A stretch of 64,000 bases of DNA from Prado023 sp964418695 (GTDB taxonomy: Bacteria > Actinomycetota > Actinomycetes > S36-B12 > CAIYMF01): assembly GCA_964418695.1 (NCBI GenBank), contig CAYQMN010000011.1, positions 1 through 64,000 on the forward strand, written 5' to 3'. Shown here in pieces: positions 25,809 through 33,975 of the stretch (position 1 is its first letter; the number at the start of each line of letters is the position of its first letter). The notes under the pieces were generated by a model. The model was not told the origin of the DNA and did no database searches. It saw only the letters and a program-made list of their open reading frames with translations. Position numbers and translations under genes: made by a program.

Positions 25809-26357
25809 ATGGCTCTGGTGATCGACCCGCTGACCTCGGTGACGCTCGGACAGGCCGTCGGCAACATCATGTCGGCCCTGGTCGACGCGCAGGCCGAGGC
25901 GGCGCGCACGACGGTCGAGTTCATCGACCAGGTCGGGTTCCTGCCGCCCACCGCACCGGGCGCCGCGCCCGCCCTGCGGACCGTCGAGTTCGTCTATCGC
26001 AAGCTCGACGAGAACAGCCAGGAGGCCGCCTTCCAGGTCAGCCTCCCCCTGCTGGGCATGGTGGACATCCCGCTGATCGCCATTCGCCGCGCCACCATCG
26101 ACCTCGAGTTCGAGATGACCAGCGTCGAGGCGGCCCCTCAGCAGTCCGGATCGAAGCCGATCCTGCCCGGGCTGCGCCGGCAGGTGTTCAAGGGGCGGGT
26201 GCTCAGCGGTCGGCGCACGACCGACGAGCGGGCCAGCATCAAGATCTCGGTCGAGCTGGAGAAGGCCGACCTGCCCCCGGGTCTCGCCCGGTCCTTGGAC
26301 ATCCTCGAAGTGGCGGCCAAGGAGCGGATCGCGCCGGAGATCAAGGCCCCGAAGTGA
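25809..26357 (+). CDS. DUF2589 protein, copy 2 (diverged paralogue)
   Basis: A 182-residue paralogue of the upstream DUF2589 protein. Shared blocks are AQAEAARTTVEFIDQVGF, the (K/R)xDEN...AF strand turn, LPLLGMVDIPLIAIRRATID and the terminal LPPGLARSLDILE. The central region is shorter and contains PQQSGSKPILPGLRR. The gene starts one base after the previous stop (TGAGATG), so translation is probably coupled. Retention of two diverged copies in one transcript points to a heteromeric assembly; that is inference. Confidence 0.85.
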   Translation: MALVIDPLTSVTLGQAVGNIMSALVDAQAEAARTTVEFIDQVGFLPPTAPGAAPALRTVEFVYRKLDENSQEAAFQVSLPLLGMVDIPLIAIRRATIDLEFEMTSVEAAPQQSGSKPILPGLRRQVFKGRVLSGRRTTDERASIKISVELEKADLPPGLARSLDILEVAAKERIAPEIKAPK

Positions 26358-26911
26358 CCGGCTCCGCCCAGCTGGAGGCGAACATCGTCGACACCGTCGC
26401 CACCGTGGAGAAGGTGCTGGCCCAGTTCGAGAAGTCGCTGGTCGACGCCGGGTTCGCCGACGGGGCGCAGACCTACGTGCGGCTGGCCGACACGGTGATC
26501 GGGCAGCGGCTCTGGGCCGAGTCCAGCGGGATGGCCGCCGAGGCCCGGTTCGAGGCGGTCGCCGGTCACGCCCGCGCGATCCACGCGATGCTCACGCCGT
26601 ACGTGGACGCGTTCCGCCGGCTCGGCGCCATCGGGGCGGCTTCCCTGCTGGACGACGGCGGCGCGGGCGACGGTGGGGCGGGTGGCGGGGCCGCAGGGGC
26701 CGGGGCCACGGACTCACCTGTCGACCCGGTCGGCGCCGCCGTGCTCGCCGAGCTGGACCGAGCCGGACGGCCGCTGTCGGCGACCGCGCTGCGGGCCGCG
26801 CTCGGCATCGACAAGCGCGCTCTGGCCACGGCCCTGGACCAGCTCGCAGCCACTGGTCACGTGCAGCGCACGGAGAGCTCGGGGCGGGTCATCGTGGCGC
26901 GCAGGATCTGA
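26354..26911 (+). CDS. Helical protein with C-terminal winged-helix domain
   Basis: A 185-residue protein. The first 100 residues are helical and could form a coiled coil or four-helix bundle; a Gly/Asp/Ala linker (about 100-120) separates them from a winged-helix-like domain (about 125-185): AAVLAELDRAGRPLSATALRAALGI, DKRALATALDQLAATGHVQR, RVIVARRI. It could bind DNA as the operon's regulator or act as a protein adaptor. The GTG start overlaps the DUF2589-2 stop (GTGA). Confidence 0.75.
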   Translation: MTGSAQLEANIVDTVATVEKVLAQFEKSLVDAGFADGAQTYVRLADTVIGQRLWAESSGMAAEARFEAVAGHARAIHAMLTPYVDAFRRLGAIGAASLLDDGGAGDGGAGGGAAGAGATDSPVDPVGAAVLAELDRAGRPLSATALRAALGIDKRALATALDQLAATGHVQRTESSGRVIVARRI

Positions 26912-26912
26912 C

Positions 26913-27569
26913 ATGAGCGACAAGGCGGGCATCCTGTGTCTGGGCACCAGACCCGACGCCAGCACGTTCGAGAAGGGCTGCGCGGGGCTGGGCTTCGACG
27001 TGCCCCTGCCGATCAAGAAGCCGGCCCCGACGATGGACGAGCTCAAGCGCTTCTTCGCCGCCAGCTACGACTGGGTGTTCTTCGCCGGCCATTTCGGCTC
27101 CGGCCGGCTCTGCAACGAGCAGGACACCGTCGGCATCCGGTTCGCCGCCGAGACCATCACCCTCGAAGCCGGTGGCGCCACCGCGACCCTGCGCCGGGGG
27201 ACCGCGGAGCTCCAGGTCGCACCGCGCCTGGTGGTCTGGGGTGGCTGCAGCACACTGGGCAGCAGGGGGACCGTCGGCGCGCTGCACTCCCTGTTCGGCA
27301 CTCACACCATGCTGGGCTTCAAGGGACTGACCGGGTGGCGGGTCGTGAACGCGCTGCTCGGCGAGGAGTTCATGAAGGGCAAGCCGAGCTTCTTCACCAA
27401 GGCGAGCGCGACGTCGAGCTCGGCCGAGCTGACGTCGGCGTGGATGGACACCGCCAAGGCCGGCTACGGCGGGGGCGACCTGGAGGACCGGTTCGCGGCG
27501 GTCGACGACACCGGGCAGCGCTGGGTGCTCCGGGACAAGAAGGTCGCCCGCGACGCGAAGCTGTACTGA
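26913..27569 (+). CDS. Putative CHAT/caspase-like cysteine peptidase
   Basis: A 218-residue protein that reads as a minimal caspase-fold domain. A short strand/helix opening (AGILCLGTRPDASTFEKG), a segment ending in YDWVFFAGHFGSG with His60, and APRLVVWGGCSTLGS with Cys112 match the His and Cys blocks of CHAT/caspase peptidases (hydrophobic strand-GH, hydrophobic strand-small-C-S/T). Next, LHSLFGTHTMLGFKGLTGW and EEFMKG resemble the post-Cys CHAT segment. There is no separate recognition domain. It starts one base after the winged-helix gene. Fold assignment is by eye and needs a profile search. Confidence 0.6.
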   Translation: MSDKAGILCLGTRPDASTFEKGCAGLGFDVPLPIKKPAPTMDELKRFFAASYDWVFFAGHFGSGRLCNEQDTVGIRFAAETITLEAGGATATLRRGTAELQVAPRLVVWGGCSTLGSRGTVGALHSLFGTHTMLGFKGLTGWRVVNALLGEEFMKGKPSFFTKASATSSSAELTSAWMDTAKAGYGGGDLEDRFAAVDDTGQRWVLRDKKVARDAKLY

Positions 27570-27613
27570 CCGCGGTCTCTGAGCTGCGCTGACCGCCGGC
27601 TCGGCGACCCCCG

Positions 27614-27636
27614 CTCGGCTCCCTCCGCGGGCCGAG
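27614..27636 (+). terminator. Possible terminator after the CHAT-like gene
   Basis: CTCGGC / GCCGAG, a 6-bp stem with an 11-nt loop, 45 bp past the stop. It could separate the DUF2589 operon from the NfeD-flotillin pair. The stem is short, so read-through is likely. Confidence 0.35.
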
Positions 27637-27733
27637 GGCGGAAGGTTTGGTGCATGGCCTCGGCGCATGTTTGGCTGGAGTCTGCAGCGGGTATGGACTG
27701 TCGAATCGTCGGCACCGCCCGAAGGAGGCCGCG

Positions 27734-28237
27734 TTGACCCTGTTCCTCATCATCGGAGCAGTGGGGATCGCCGTGATCCTGCTCTCGCTGATCGTGGGCG
27801 ACCTGTTCGACACCGGGCTGGGCGACTACGTCGGCACCGAGGTCATCGGGGCGTTCCTCGGCGCGTTCGGCTTCGTCGGCGCCCTGGCGCTCGGGCTGAC
27901 CGGCCAGGTGGCGGCCGGACTGGTCGCCGGGCTGGCGGCCGGGGTGCTGCTGGGCGCCGGGGCCGGCTGGGCCTCCCGGCGGCTGCGCGGGCCCGACCAC
28001 TCCAACGCGATGCGCACCAGCGACCTGCTGGAGTGCCGCGGCCAGGTGCTCGCCGCGATCCCGGCCGACGGCTTCGGCGTGGTGTCGCTGAGCGTCGGCG
28101 GGCATCCGACCCGGGTCAACGCCAGATCGCCGACCCCGCTGGCGCAGGGCACCGACGTCGTGGTGGTCGAGGTGCTCTCCCCGACCGCGGTCCGCGTGGT
28201 GCCCCTGTTCGACACCGAGCGGTCAGGCCTGCCGTGA
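27734..28237 (+). CDS. NfeD-like membrane protein
   Basis: A 167-residue protein with hydrophobic helices at about 1-20, 35-55 and 58-78 and a C-terminal OB-like domain (about 95-160: CRGQVLAAIPADGFGVVSLSVGG ... GTDVVVVEVLSPTAVRVVPL). This is the short NfeD1b/YuaF-type architecture that partners flotillins. The TTG start has AAGGAGG 5-6 nt upstream; no other start places a site so well. The flotillin gene follows after 49 bp. Both act at the cytoplasmic membrane. Confidence 0.85.
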   Translation: MTLFLIIGAVGIAVILLSLIVGDLFDTGLGDYVGTEVIGAFLGAFGFVGALALGLTGQVAAGLVAGLAAGVLLGAGAGWASRRLRGPDHSNAMRTSDLLECRGQVLAAIPADGFGVVSLSVGGHPTRVNARSPTPLAQGTDVVVVEVLSPTAVRVVPLFDTERSGLP

Positions 28238-28286
28238 CCCGCCCGACCTCTCACCCGCTTCCCCCGAAGACCAGGAGATCCTGACC

Positions 28287-29819
28287 ATGGAGTTCCCCCT
28301 GCTGGCCGCGGCGATCGCCGGACTCGTCGTCCTGCTGCTGCTCACCGTGCTGCTCATCCTGACCCGGTACAAGGTCGCCGGCCCGAACGAGGCGTTCATC
28401 ATCACCGGGCGCAAGGGCCACGAGATCCGCAACCCGCAGACCGGCCGGATCTCCACGGACATGTCCGGCCAGAAGGTCGTCATGGGCGGGGGCGTGTTCG
28501 TGGTCCCGTTCGTGCAGAAGAAGGCGACGCTGGACCTGTCGTCGCGGCGCATCCCGGTGCAGATCCGCGGCGCGGTCTCCGGCCAGGGCATCAAGCTGAA
28601 CCTGGACGCGGTGGCGATCGTGAAGGTCGGCGGCACCGAGGACTCGATCCGCGCCGCGGCCCAGCGGTTCCTGAGCCAGCAGGGCGAGATCGAGACGTTC
28701 ACCCAGGAGGTGCTGGCCGGCGCGCTGCGCTCCATCGTCGGGTCGCTGTCGGTCGAGCAGATCATCCGCGACCGTGCGGCGTTCGCCCAGCGCGTGGCCG
28801 ACGAGTCCGAGGTGTCGCTGACCGGTCAGGGCCTGGTGCTGGACGCGTTCCAGATCCAGGACATCACCGACGACGGCTCGTACCTGGCCGACCTCGGTCG
28901 CCCGGAGGCGGCGAAGGTGGGCCAGCTCGCGGCGATCGCCGAGGCGAACGCGCGGCAGGCCGCCGAGCAGGCCCGCATCGTCTCCGAGCAGGAGATCGCG
29001 ATCTCGCAGCGCCAGTACGTCATCAAGCAGGCCGAGATCAAGGCCGAGACCGACGCCGCGCTGGCCCAGGCCGCCGCGTCCGGCCCACTGGCCCAGGCCG
29101 ACCGCGACCAGGCGATCCTGACCGAGCAGGAGAAGGTCGCCGTGCGCCAGGCCGCGCTCAAGGAGCGCCAGCTGGACACCGAGGTCCGCAAGCCCGCCGA
29201 CGCTAACCGCTACCGGGTCGAGACCGAGGCGCAGGGCCGGCGCAACTCCGCGATCCTGGAGGCCGAGGCGCGCAAGGTCGCGGCCATCGCCGCGGCCGAG
29301 GCCGACGCCGAGAAGGCCCGGCTGACCGGCGAGGGCGAGAAGTCGCGCCGGTCGGCGCTGGCCGAGGCCGAGGCGATCGAGGGCGCCAAGCGCGGCGAGG
29401 CGGAGAAGGCCCGCCGCGTCGCCGAGGCCGACGCCACCCGCGCCGAGGGCGAGGCGACCGCCGCGGCGACCCTGGCCACCGGCCAGGCCGAGGCCCAGGC
29501 GATGGAGCAGCGCGCCGACGCGTACGCCCGCTACAACGAGGCGGCTGTGCTGCAGATGCTGGTCGAGACGCTGCCCAAGGTGGCCGCCGAGCTGGCCCGG
29601 CCGATGTCGTCCATCGACAAGCTCACGGTCATCTCGACCGACGGCGCCGGCGCCCTGCCCAAGCAGGTGACCAACAACCTGGTGCAGACCATGGAGATGC
29701 TGAAGTCCACCACGGGCCTGGACCTGGAGTCACTGGTCGCCAAGTACGCCGGCGCCCCGGCCTCCCCGGCACCGGGGGCGCCGGTCGCCGGCCAGCCCGA
29801 CCAGATCGCCCTGCCGTGA
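28287..29819 (+). CDS. Flotillin-like SPFH/Band 7 protein
   Basis: A 510-residue flotillin. An N-terminal hydrophobic helix (about 4-27), an SPFH domain (about 30-200: YKVAGPNEAFIITGRKG, LSSRRIPVQ, LEGILRSI-type block), then a long Ala/Glu/Arg coiled coil (about 205-420) and a C-terminal oligomerisation segment ending Gly/Pro/Ala-rich. It should scaffold ordered membrane domains together with the NfeD partner. Length is normal for FloT. A strong hairpin follows the stop. Confidence 0.94.
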   Translation: MEFPLLAAAIAGLVVLLLLTVLLILTRYKVAGPNEAFIITGRKGHEIRNPQTGRISTDMSGQKVVMGGGVFVVPFVQKKATLDLSSRRIPVQIRGAVSGQGIKLNLDAVAIVKVGGTEDSIRAAAQRFLSQQGEIETFTQEVLAGALRSIVGSLSVEQIIRDRAAFAQRVADESEVSLTGQGLVLDAFQIQDITDDGSYLADLGRPEAAKVGQLAAIAEANARQAAEQARIVSEQEIAISQRQYVIKQAEIKAETDAALAQAAASGPLAQADRDQAILTEQEKVAVRQAALKERQLDTEVRKPADANRYRVETEAQGRRNSAILEAEARKVAAIAAAEADAEKARLTGEGEKSRRSALAEAEAIEGAKRGEAEKARRVAEADATRAEGEATAAATLATGQAEAQAMEQRADAYARYNEAAVLQMLVETLPKVAAELARPMSSIDKLTVISTDGAGALPKQVTNNLVQTMEMLKSTTGLDLESLVAKYAGAPASPAPGAPVAGQPDQIALP

Positions 29820-29846
29820 ACGGACTCGTCCGAATCCGACACTGAG

Positions 29847-29882
29847 GCGTCCGAATCCGACACCTGTGTCGCATTCGGACGC
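29847..29882. terminator. Strong hairpin between flotillin and convergent gene
   Basis: A 16-bp stem with one mismatch (GCGTCCGAATCCGACA / TGTCGCATTCGGACGC) and a 4-nt loop. The left arm is also duplicated directly upstream (from about 29828), giving an alternative pairing. It lies 27 bp after the flotillin stop and 18 bp before the end of the convergent gene, so it can serve both. Confidence 0.8.
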
Positions 29883-29900
29883 GTCTCTTGGGCTCGCGGG

Positions 29901-30431
29901 TTACGGGCCGTCCGGGGTCGGTAGCCGGTTGCGGGACTTCGTGGCCTCGGTGACGGTGCCGGTCAGGTCGTCGGTGAGCTTGCGCTTGCGCTTGCCCAGC
30001 GTGTTGTCGCGGTTCGGTGGCGGCGGTGGCGGCGGTGGCGGCGGTGGCAGGAGCTCCACCGGCGGCTTCTCGTAGTAGAACTTCTCCCAGGCTGCGGCGT
30101 TCGCGCGATTGGCCACCAGCGCATTCCCGCCACCGCGCTCGGCGCACAGGAACAGCCGGTGCAGGGACCGCAGCGAGATCTGATCGGTGGGCCACCACAC
30201 CTCGGTCCAGATGCTCCCCTCGCCACGCTCGCCCAGCCCAGCTCTGCCGTCGTAGGCATTGAGGAACGCCCCGGAGGCGACGAGCTGGAGGGTCACGCGG
30301 TTCTCGCCGAGCTCGGTGCGCCGGAAGATCGTGGGGTCGCCGGGGCCGGCGCCCTGGACGTTCAGGATGGGGTGCGGGAAGAAGCTCACTTGCACGTAGA
30401 ACCCGCCGATGGTCAAGCAGACGTACTCCAT
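29901..30431 (-). CDS. Fascin-like beta-trefoil protein with polyproline tract
   Basis: A 176-residue cytosolic protein. The C-terminal half of its folded part (QISLRSLHRLFLCAERGGGNALVANR ... AWEKFYYEK) reads as a fascin/actin-crosslinking-type beta-trefoil repeat: a strand, a Leu-Cys-Ala-Glu turn, a Gly loop, Val-Ala-Asn-Arg and a Trp-Glu-x-Phe end. A run of about eleven prolines follows and then a basic tail with GKRKRKL. The ATG at 30431 has AGGAGG 7 nt upstream. Such domains bind sugars or protein filaments. It converges on the flotillin operon. The domain call is by eye. Confidence 0.65.
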   Translation of the reverse strand: MEYVCLTIGGFYVQVSFFPHPILNVQGAGPGDPTIFRRTELGENRVTLQLVASGAFLNAYDGRAGLGERGEGSIWTEVWWPTDQISLRSLHRLFLCAERGGGNALVANRANAAAWEKFYYEKPPVELLPPPPPPPPPPPNRDNTLGKRKRKLTDDLTGTVTEATKSRNRLPTPDGP

Positions 30432-30655
30432 CGCGAACCTCCTGCCTCGACCGGGCCCGGCCGGCACGGCCACGGTAGGCCTGGGAGGCCCTCCTGCGAC
30501 ACCCCCTGAGGCATCCGCTGTGCCGGGCCGGCCCAAGTGCACCGGCCCGAGCGCACCGGCCCGAGCGCACCGGCACGAGTTCACCTGGGGGTCGAGATGC
30601 CTGCGCCGATAGCCTGGGGGGACCTGCTCGGAAGGACGGACACGGGAGGACGGAC

Positions 30656-31459
30656 ATGGGTCTGAGCGTGATCTCCGACATGGACGGCGTGATCTACCGG
30701 GGCAAGGAGCTGATCCCGGGCGCCCGGGAGTTCGTGGAGCACATGCGGGAGCACGACATCCCGTTCCTGTTCCTCACCAACAACTCCGAGCAGACCCCGC
30801 TGGACCTGGTCCGCAAGCTCGACTCGCTCGGGATCCCGGGGCTCACCGAGGACAACTTCATCACCGCCGCGATCGCGACCGCGGTGTTCCTCGACCAACA
30901 GCGGCCGCGCTCCACCGCGTACGTGCTGGGCGGCGGCGGGCTGGCCGCCGAGCTCTACAAGGTCGGGTACTCCATCACCGAGTCGAACCCCGAGTACGTG
31001 GTGGTCGGCAAGACCGCGAACTTCAACTTCACGACCATGCGCAAGGCCACCCAGCTGATCGACGCCGGCGCCCGGTTCATCGGCACCAACCCGGACATGA
31101 TCGACCCGGTCGAGGGCGGCACCGAGCCGGCCGCGGGCGTGATCCTGGCCGCGATCCAGGCCGCCACCGGCAAGGCGCCCTACATCGTCGGCAAGCCCAA
31201 CTCGCTGATGATGATCTACGCCCGCCAGCTGCTCGGCGCGCACACCAGCGAGTGCGTGATGATCGGCGACCGGATGGACACCGACATCGTCGGCGGCCTG
31301 GAGGCCGGGATGAAGACCGCGCTGGTGCTCTCCGGGGTCTCCAGCCGGGAGACGGTCGACCAGTTCCCGTACCGGCCCGACTTCGTCTTCGACAGCGTCG
31401 GGACCATCGACTGGGACGCGCTGGCCGCCGCTGTCGCCCACGACCGGGAGCCGCGCTGA
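30656..31459 (+). CDS. HAD-IIA family phosphatase (NagD-like)
   Basis: A 267-residue HAD hydrolase. Motif I is DMDGVIYRG (nucleophile Asp and acid/base Asp), motif II is LTNNSE, motif III uses the Lys of VGKPNSLMM, and motif IV is IGDRMDTDIVGG. The C2-type cap lies between. The ATG has GGGAGG 7-8 nt upstream. It overlaps the glycerol-1-phosphate dehydrogenase start by one base (TGATG), so a glycerol-phosphate substrate is a good guess; related actinobacterial enzymes act on glycerol phosphate. Confidence 0.9.
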   Translation: MGLSVISDMDGVIYRGKELIPGAREFVEHMREHDIPFLFLTNNSEQTPLDLVRKLDSLGIPGLTEDNFITAAIATAVFLDQQRPRSTAYVLGGGGLAAELYKVGYSITESNPEYVVVGKTANFNFTTMRKATQLIDAGARFIGTNPDMIDPVEGGTEPAAGVILAAIQAATGKAPYIVGKPNSLMMIYARQLLGAHTSECVMIGDRMDTDIVGGLEAGMKTALVLSGVSSRETVDQFPYRPDFVFDSVGTIDWDALAAAVAHDREPR

Positions 31460-32511
31460 TGGACCAGCTCCAGCTGCCCGCCCTGCTGCGGATCAAGCCG
31501 AACACGCTCTACAAGCTCGGCAAGTACCTGCGGCGCAGCACCTTCCACCGAGTCGTCCTGTACTACGGCGAAGGCATCCAGGAGCTCGTCGGCCAGACCG
31601 TCGACATCTCGCTGGACTCCTCGGAGATCCGGGTCGTGCGCACCGAGGTGGTGACCGGCAACGACGTCGAGCAGATCGTGGCCACCGCGTTCTCGCTGCC
31701 CTCCAAGTTCGACGCGATCGTCGCGGTCGGCGGCGGGCTGGCCGTGGACGTGGCCAAGTACGCGGGGTTCCTGACCCGCAAGCCGGTGATCGCCGTGCCG
31801 ACCGCCCTGAGCAACGACGGGTTCTGCTCGCCGGGCGCCAGCCTCAAGGTGGCCGGCCGGCGGGTCAGTGCCCCGGCCGCGATCCCGTTCGGGGTGGTCC
31901 TGGACACCGCGGTGATCGCCCGATCCCCGGCCCGGTTCAGCTTCTCCGGCGTCGGCGACCTGCTCAGCAAGTACTCGGCGGTCACCGACTGGAAGCTCTC
32001 CTATTGGGACACCGGCGAGGCGGTCAACGACTTCGCGGTGCTCATCGCGCTGCAGAGCGTGGACAACTTCGTCAACTATCCCGAGAAGTCGATCGGCGAC
32101 CTGGAGTTCATCAAGCTCATGTCCGGGGCGCTGGTCATGAGCGGGATCGCGATGGGCGTCTCCGGGTCCAGCCGCCCGGCGTCGGGCTCCGAGCACCTCA
32201 TCTCCCACGCCTACGAGAAGGTGGCCAGCCGCCCGAGCATGCACGGGCTGCAGGTGGGCGTGGCCAGCATCGGCACGATGTGGCTGCAGGAGCACCCCCG
32301 GCTGGAGGCGGTGCTCGGCGTGCTGGCCGAGACCGGGTTCCTGCGCTTCGTGAAGGAGAACCCGCTGGAGCGCGACGCGTTCCTGGAGGCGATCCGCACC
32401 GCGCCTGCGGTCAAGCCGGGCTACCACACGATCCTCTCGGACAAGGACAACGTGGCCCGGCTCGTGGAGTTCGTCGAGCAGTCCCCGATCTGGGACGGCC
32501 TGCTGGTCTGA
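31459..32511 (+). CDS. sn-Glycerol-1-phosphate dehydrogenase (AraM/EgsA-type)
   Basis: A 350-residue member of the iron-containing/dehydroquinate-synthase-like superfamily that reduces DHAP to glycerol-1-phosphate. AVGGGLAVDVAKYAG is the nucleotide-binding turn and PTALSNDGFCSPGASL the segment distinctive of G1P dehydrogenases; SGSEHLISHAYE and MHGLQVGVASI supply metal-binding His residues. Its ATG overlaps the HAD phosphatase stop, so both are made together. No prenyl-transferring synthase is adjacent, so ether-lipid synthesis is not indicated. Confidence 0.87.
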   Translation: MDQLQLPALLRIKPNTLYKLGKYLRRSTFHRVVLYYGEGIQELVGQTVDISLDSSEIRVVRTEVVTGNDVEQIVATAFSLPSKFDAIVAVGGGLAVDVAKYAGFLTRKPVIAVPTALSNDGFCSPGASLKVAGRRVSAPAAIPFGVVLDTAVIARSPARFSFSGVGDLLSKYSAVTDWKLSYWDTGEAVNDFAVLIALQSVDNFVNYPEKSIGDLEFIKLMSGALVMSGIAMGVSGSSRPASGSEHLISHAYEKVASRPSMHGLQVGVASIGTMWLQEHPRLEAVLGVLAETGFLRFVKENPLERDAFLEAIRTAPAVKPGYHTILSDKDNVARLVEFVEQSPIWDGLLV

Positions 32512-32564
32512 GCGACGCAGGCCTGAGCGACGCAGGCCTGAGCCACTCGCTTGCCTGAGCGACC
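32509..32564 (+). repeat. 15-bp repeats beginning at the dehydrogenase stop codon
   Basis: TGAGCGACGCAGGCC occurs twice in tandem, starting exactly with the TGA stop, and is followed by a degenerate third unit (TGAGCCACTCGCTTGCC) and a partial fourth. Each unit begins with TGA in register. Confidence 0.92.
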
Positions 32565-32627
32565 GGGCCGTCGTCGACCCACCGTCACCCCCCGGCGGGT
32601 GGTGACCTCCCGCCTGCGCGCCTCGGC

Positions 32628-33809
32628 TCAGTGGCCTTCGCCGGGGTGGTGGCGCTTCTCCTGCTCGTGGACGATGTCCTCCAGGCCCGCGCCCTCCTTG
32701 CGGTGGTGCCCGGCGAGCTCGGACTCGGTGGGCGTGGGCTTCTTCGGGCCCTTGATGAGACTGGCGATGACGGTGATGGCCAGCACGACGACGATGAACG
32801 CCAGCGACGCGTAGGTGCTGATGTGGAAGTCGATCCACTCGCCCGAGTACAGCGCCGTGATGACGAGCTTCACGCCGATGAACCCGAGGACCAGGGCCAG
32901 CCCCTGCGTGAGGTAGACCAGCCGGTCGCGCATGCCGTCGAGCACGAAGTAGAGCTGCCGCAGGCCCATGAGGGCGAACGCGTTGGCCATGAAGACGATG
33001 TACGGCTCGTAGGTGAGGCCGAAGATCGCCGGGATCGAGTCCAGCGCGAACATGATGTCGGTCATGAAGATCGCGCACATCACGATGAACAGCGGCGTCA
33101 CCGTGCGGACGCCCTTGAGCACCACCACGAACGCACTGCCGTGGTACTCGGTCGTCGTGGGCACGAGCCGCTCGACGAACTTGAGGATCTTGTTCTCGGT
33201 GGGGTCGGCCTCGACGCCGTGACTGGTCACGAGCTTGATCGCGGTCCAGATCAGGAACGCCCCGAAGAAGTAGAACAGCCAGGAGAACGCGGCCAGGGCG
33301 GCGCCGGCCACGAGGATGAAGATGAACCGCAGGATCAGGGCGCCGATGACGCCGAGCTGCAGCACCTTCATCTGGTGGATCGGCGGCACCGCGAAGCTGC
33401 TCATGATGACCAGGAACACGAACACGTTGTCGACCGACAGCGACAGCTCGGTGATGTAGCCGGCGTAGTACGCGACGGTGTGCTCGACCGCCTCCCCGTG
33501 CGTCAGCTCGGGCTGCGCGCTGGCCCAGGCGTAGAAGATCAGACCGAAGACGACCGCGAACGAGACGAACACGCCGATGGCGATCGACGCCTCGCGCATC
33601 CCCACCGCGTGCGGGTTGCGTGCCGTGCGGATGAAGTCGACCACGTACATGACGACGATCAGCAGGATCGAGATCCCCCAGACCGCCGCAGTGAGCGGCA
33701 GTGGCGTGAGGGCGGGCGGGGAGTCCGAGGCCGCCGTGACCAGCGGCGCGGAGGCGGGGGCCAGCACAGGCGCGGCAGCGGAGGCCAGCACACCGACAGT
33801 CGCGAACAT
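32628..33809 (-). CDS. TerC family integral membrane protein
   Basis: A 393-residue membrane protein with about nine hydrophobic helices. Signatures include AYYAGYITELSLSVDNVFVF, with acidic residues in the membrane, and LDSIPAIFGLT. TerC/Alx proteins are linked to tellurite resistance and to manganese or calcium export. The C-terminal tail is charged and His-rich (EKRHHPGEGH), a possible metal contact. ATG at 33809 follows AGGAG at 6-7 nt. I see no Mn riboswitch in the 165 bp upstream. Confidence 0.9.
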   Translation of the reverse strand: MFATVGVLASAAAPVLAPASAPLVTAASDSPPALTPLPLTAAVWGISILLIVVMYVVDFIRTARNPHAVGMREASIAIGVFVSFAVVFGLIFYAWASAQPELTHGEAVEHTVAYYAGYITELSLSVDNVFVFLVIMSSFAVPPIHQMKVLQLGVIGALILRFIFILVAGAALAAFSWLFYFFGAFLIWTAIKLVTSHGVEADPTENKILKFVERLVPTTTEYHGSAFVVVLKGVRTVTPLFIVMCAIFMTDIMFALDSIPAIFGLTYEPYIVFMANAFALMGLRQLYFVLDGMRDRLVYLTQGLALVLGFIGVKLVITALYSGEWIDFHISTYASLAFIVVVLAITVIASLIKGPKKPTPTESELAGHHRKEGAGLEDIVHEQEKRHHPGEGH

Positions 33810-33975
33810 GGCCAACTCCTACAAGGTCTGATCTGACGTGTCGCCGAACTGGCCTGAGCCCGAGCCGCCCCCGCGGGCCTGGGGTCTCCACGACCGCGCT
33901 GAGCCTATCCGAGCAGGCCGCGGCGTGCGGGGCGTCGCGCGGCGGCGGGGCCACCGGGCGAGCGGCGGGGGGCCG

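Noticed and set aside
33810..33975. Manganese riboswitch before the TerC gene
   Set aside because: I could not find the conserved paired regions in the upstream sequence.
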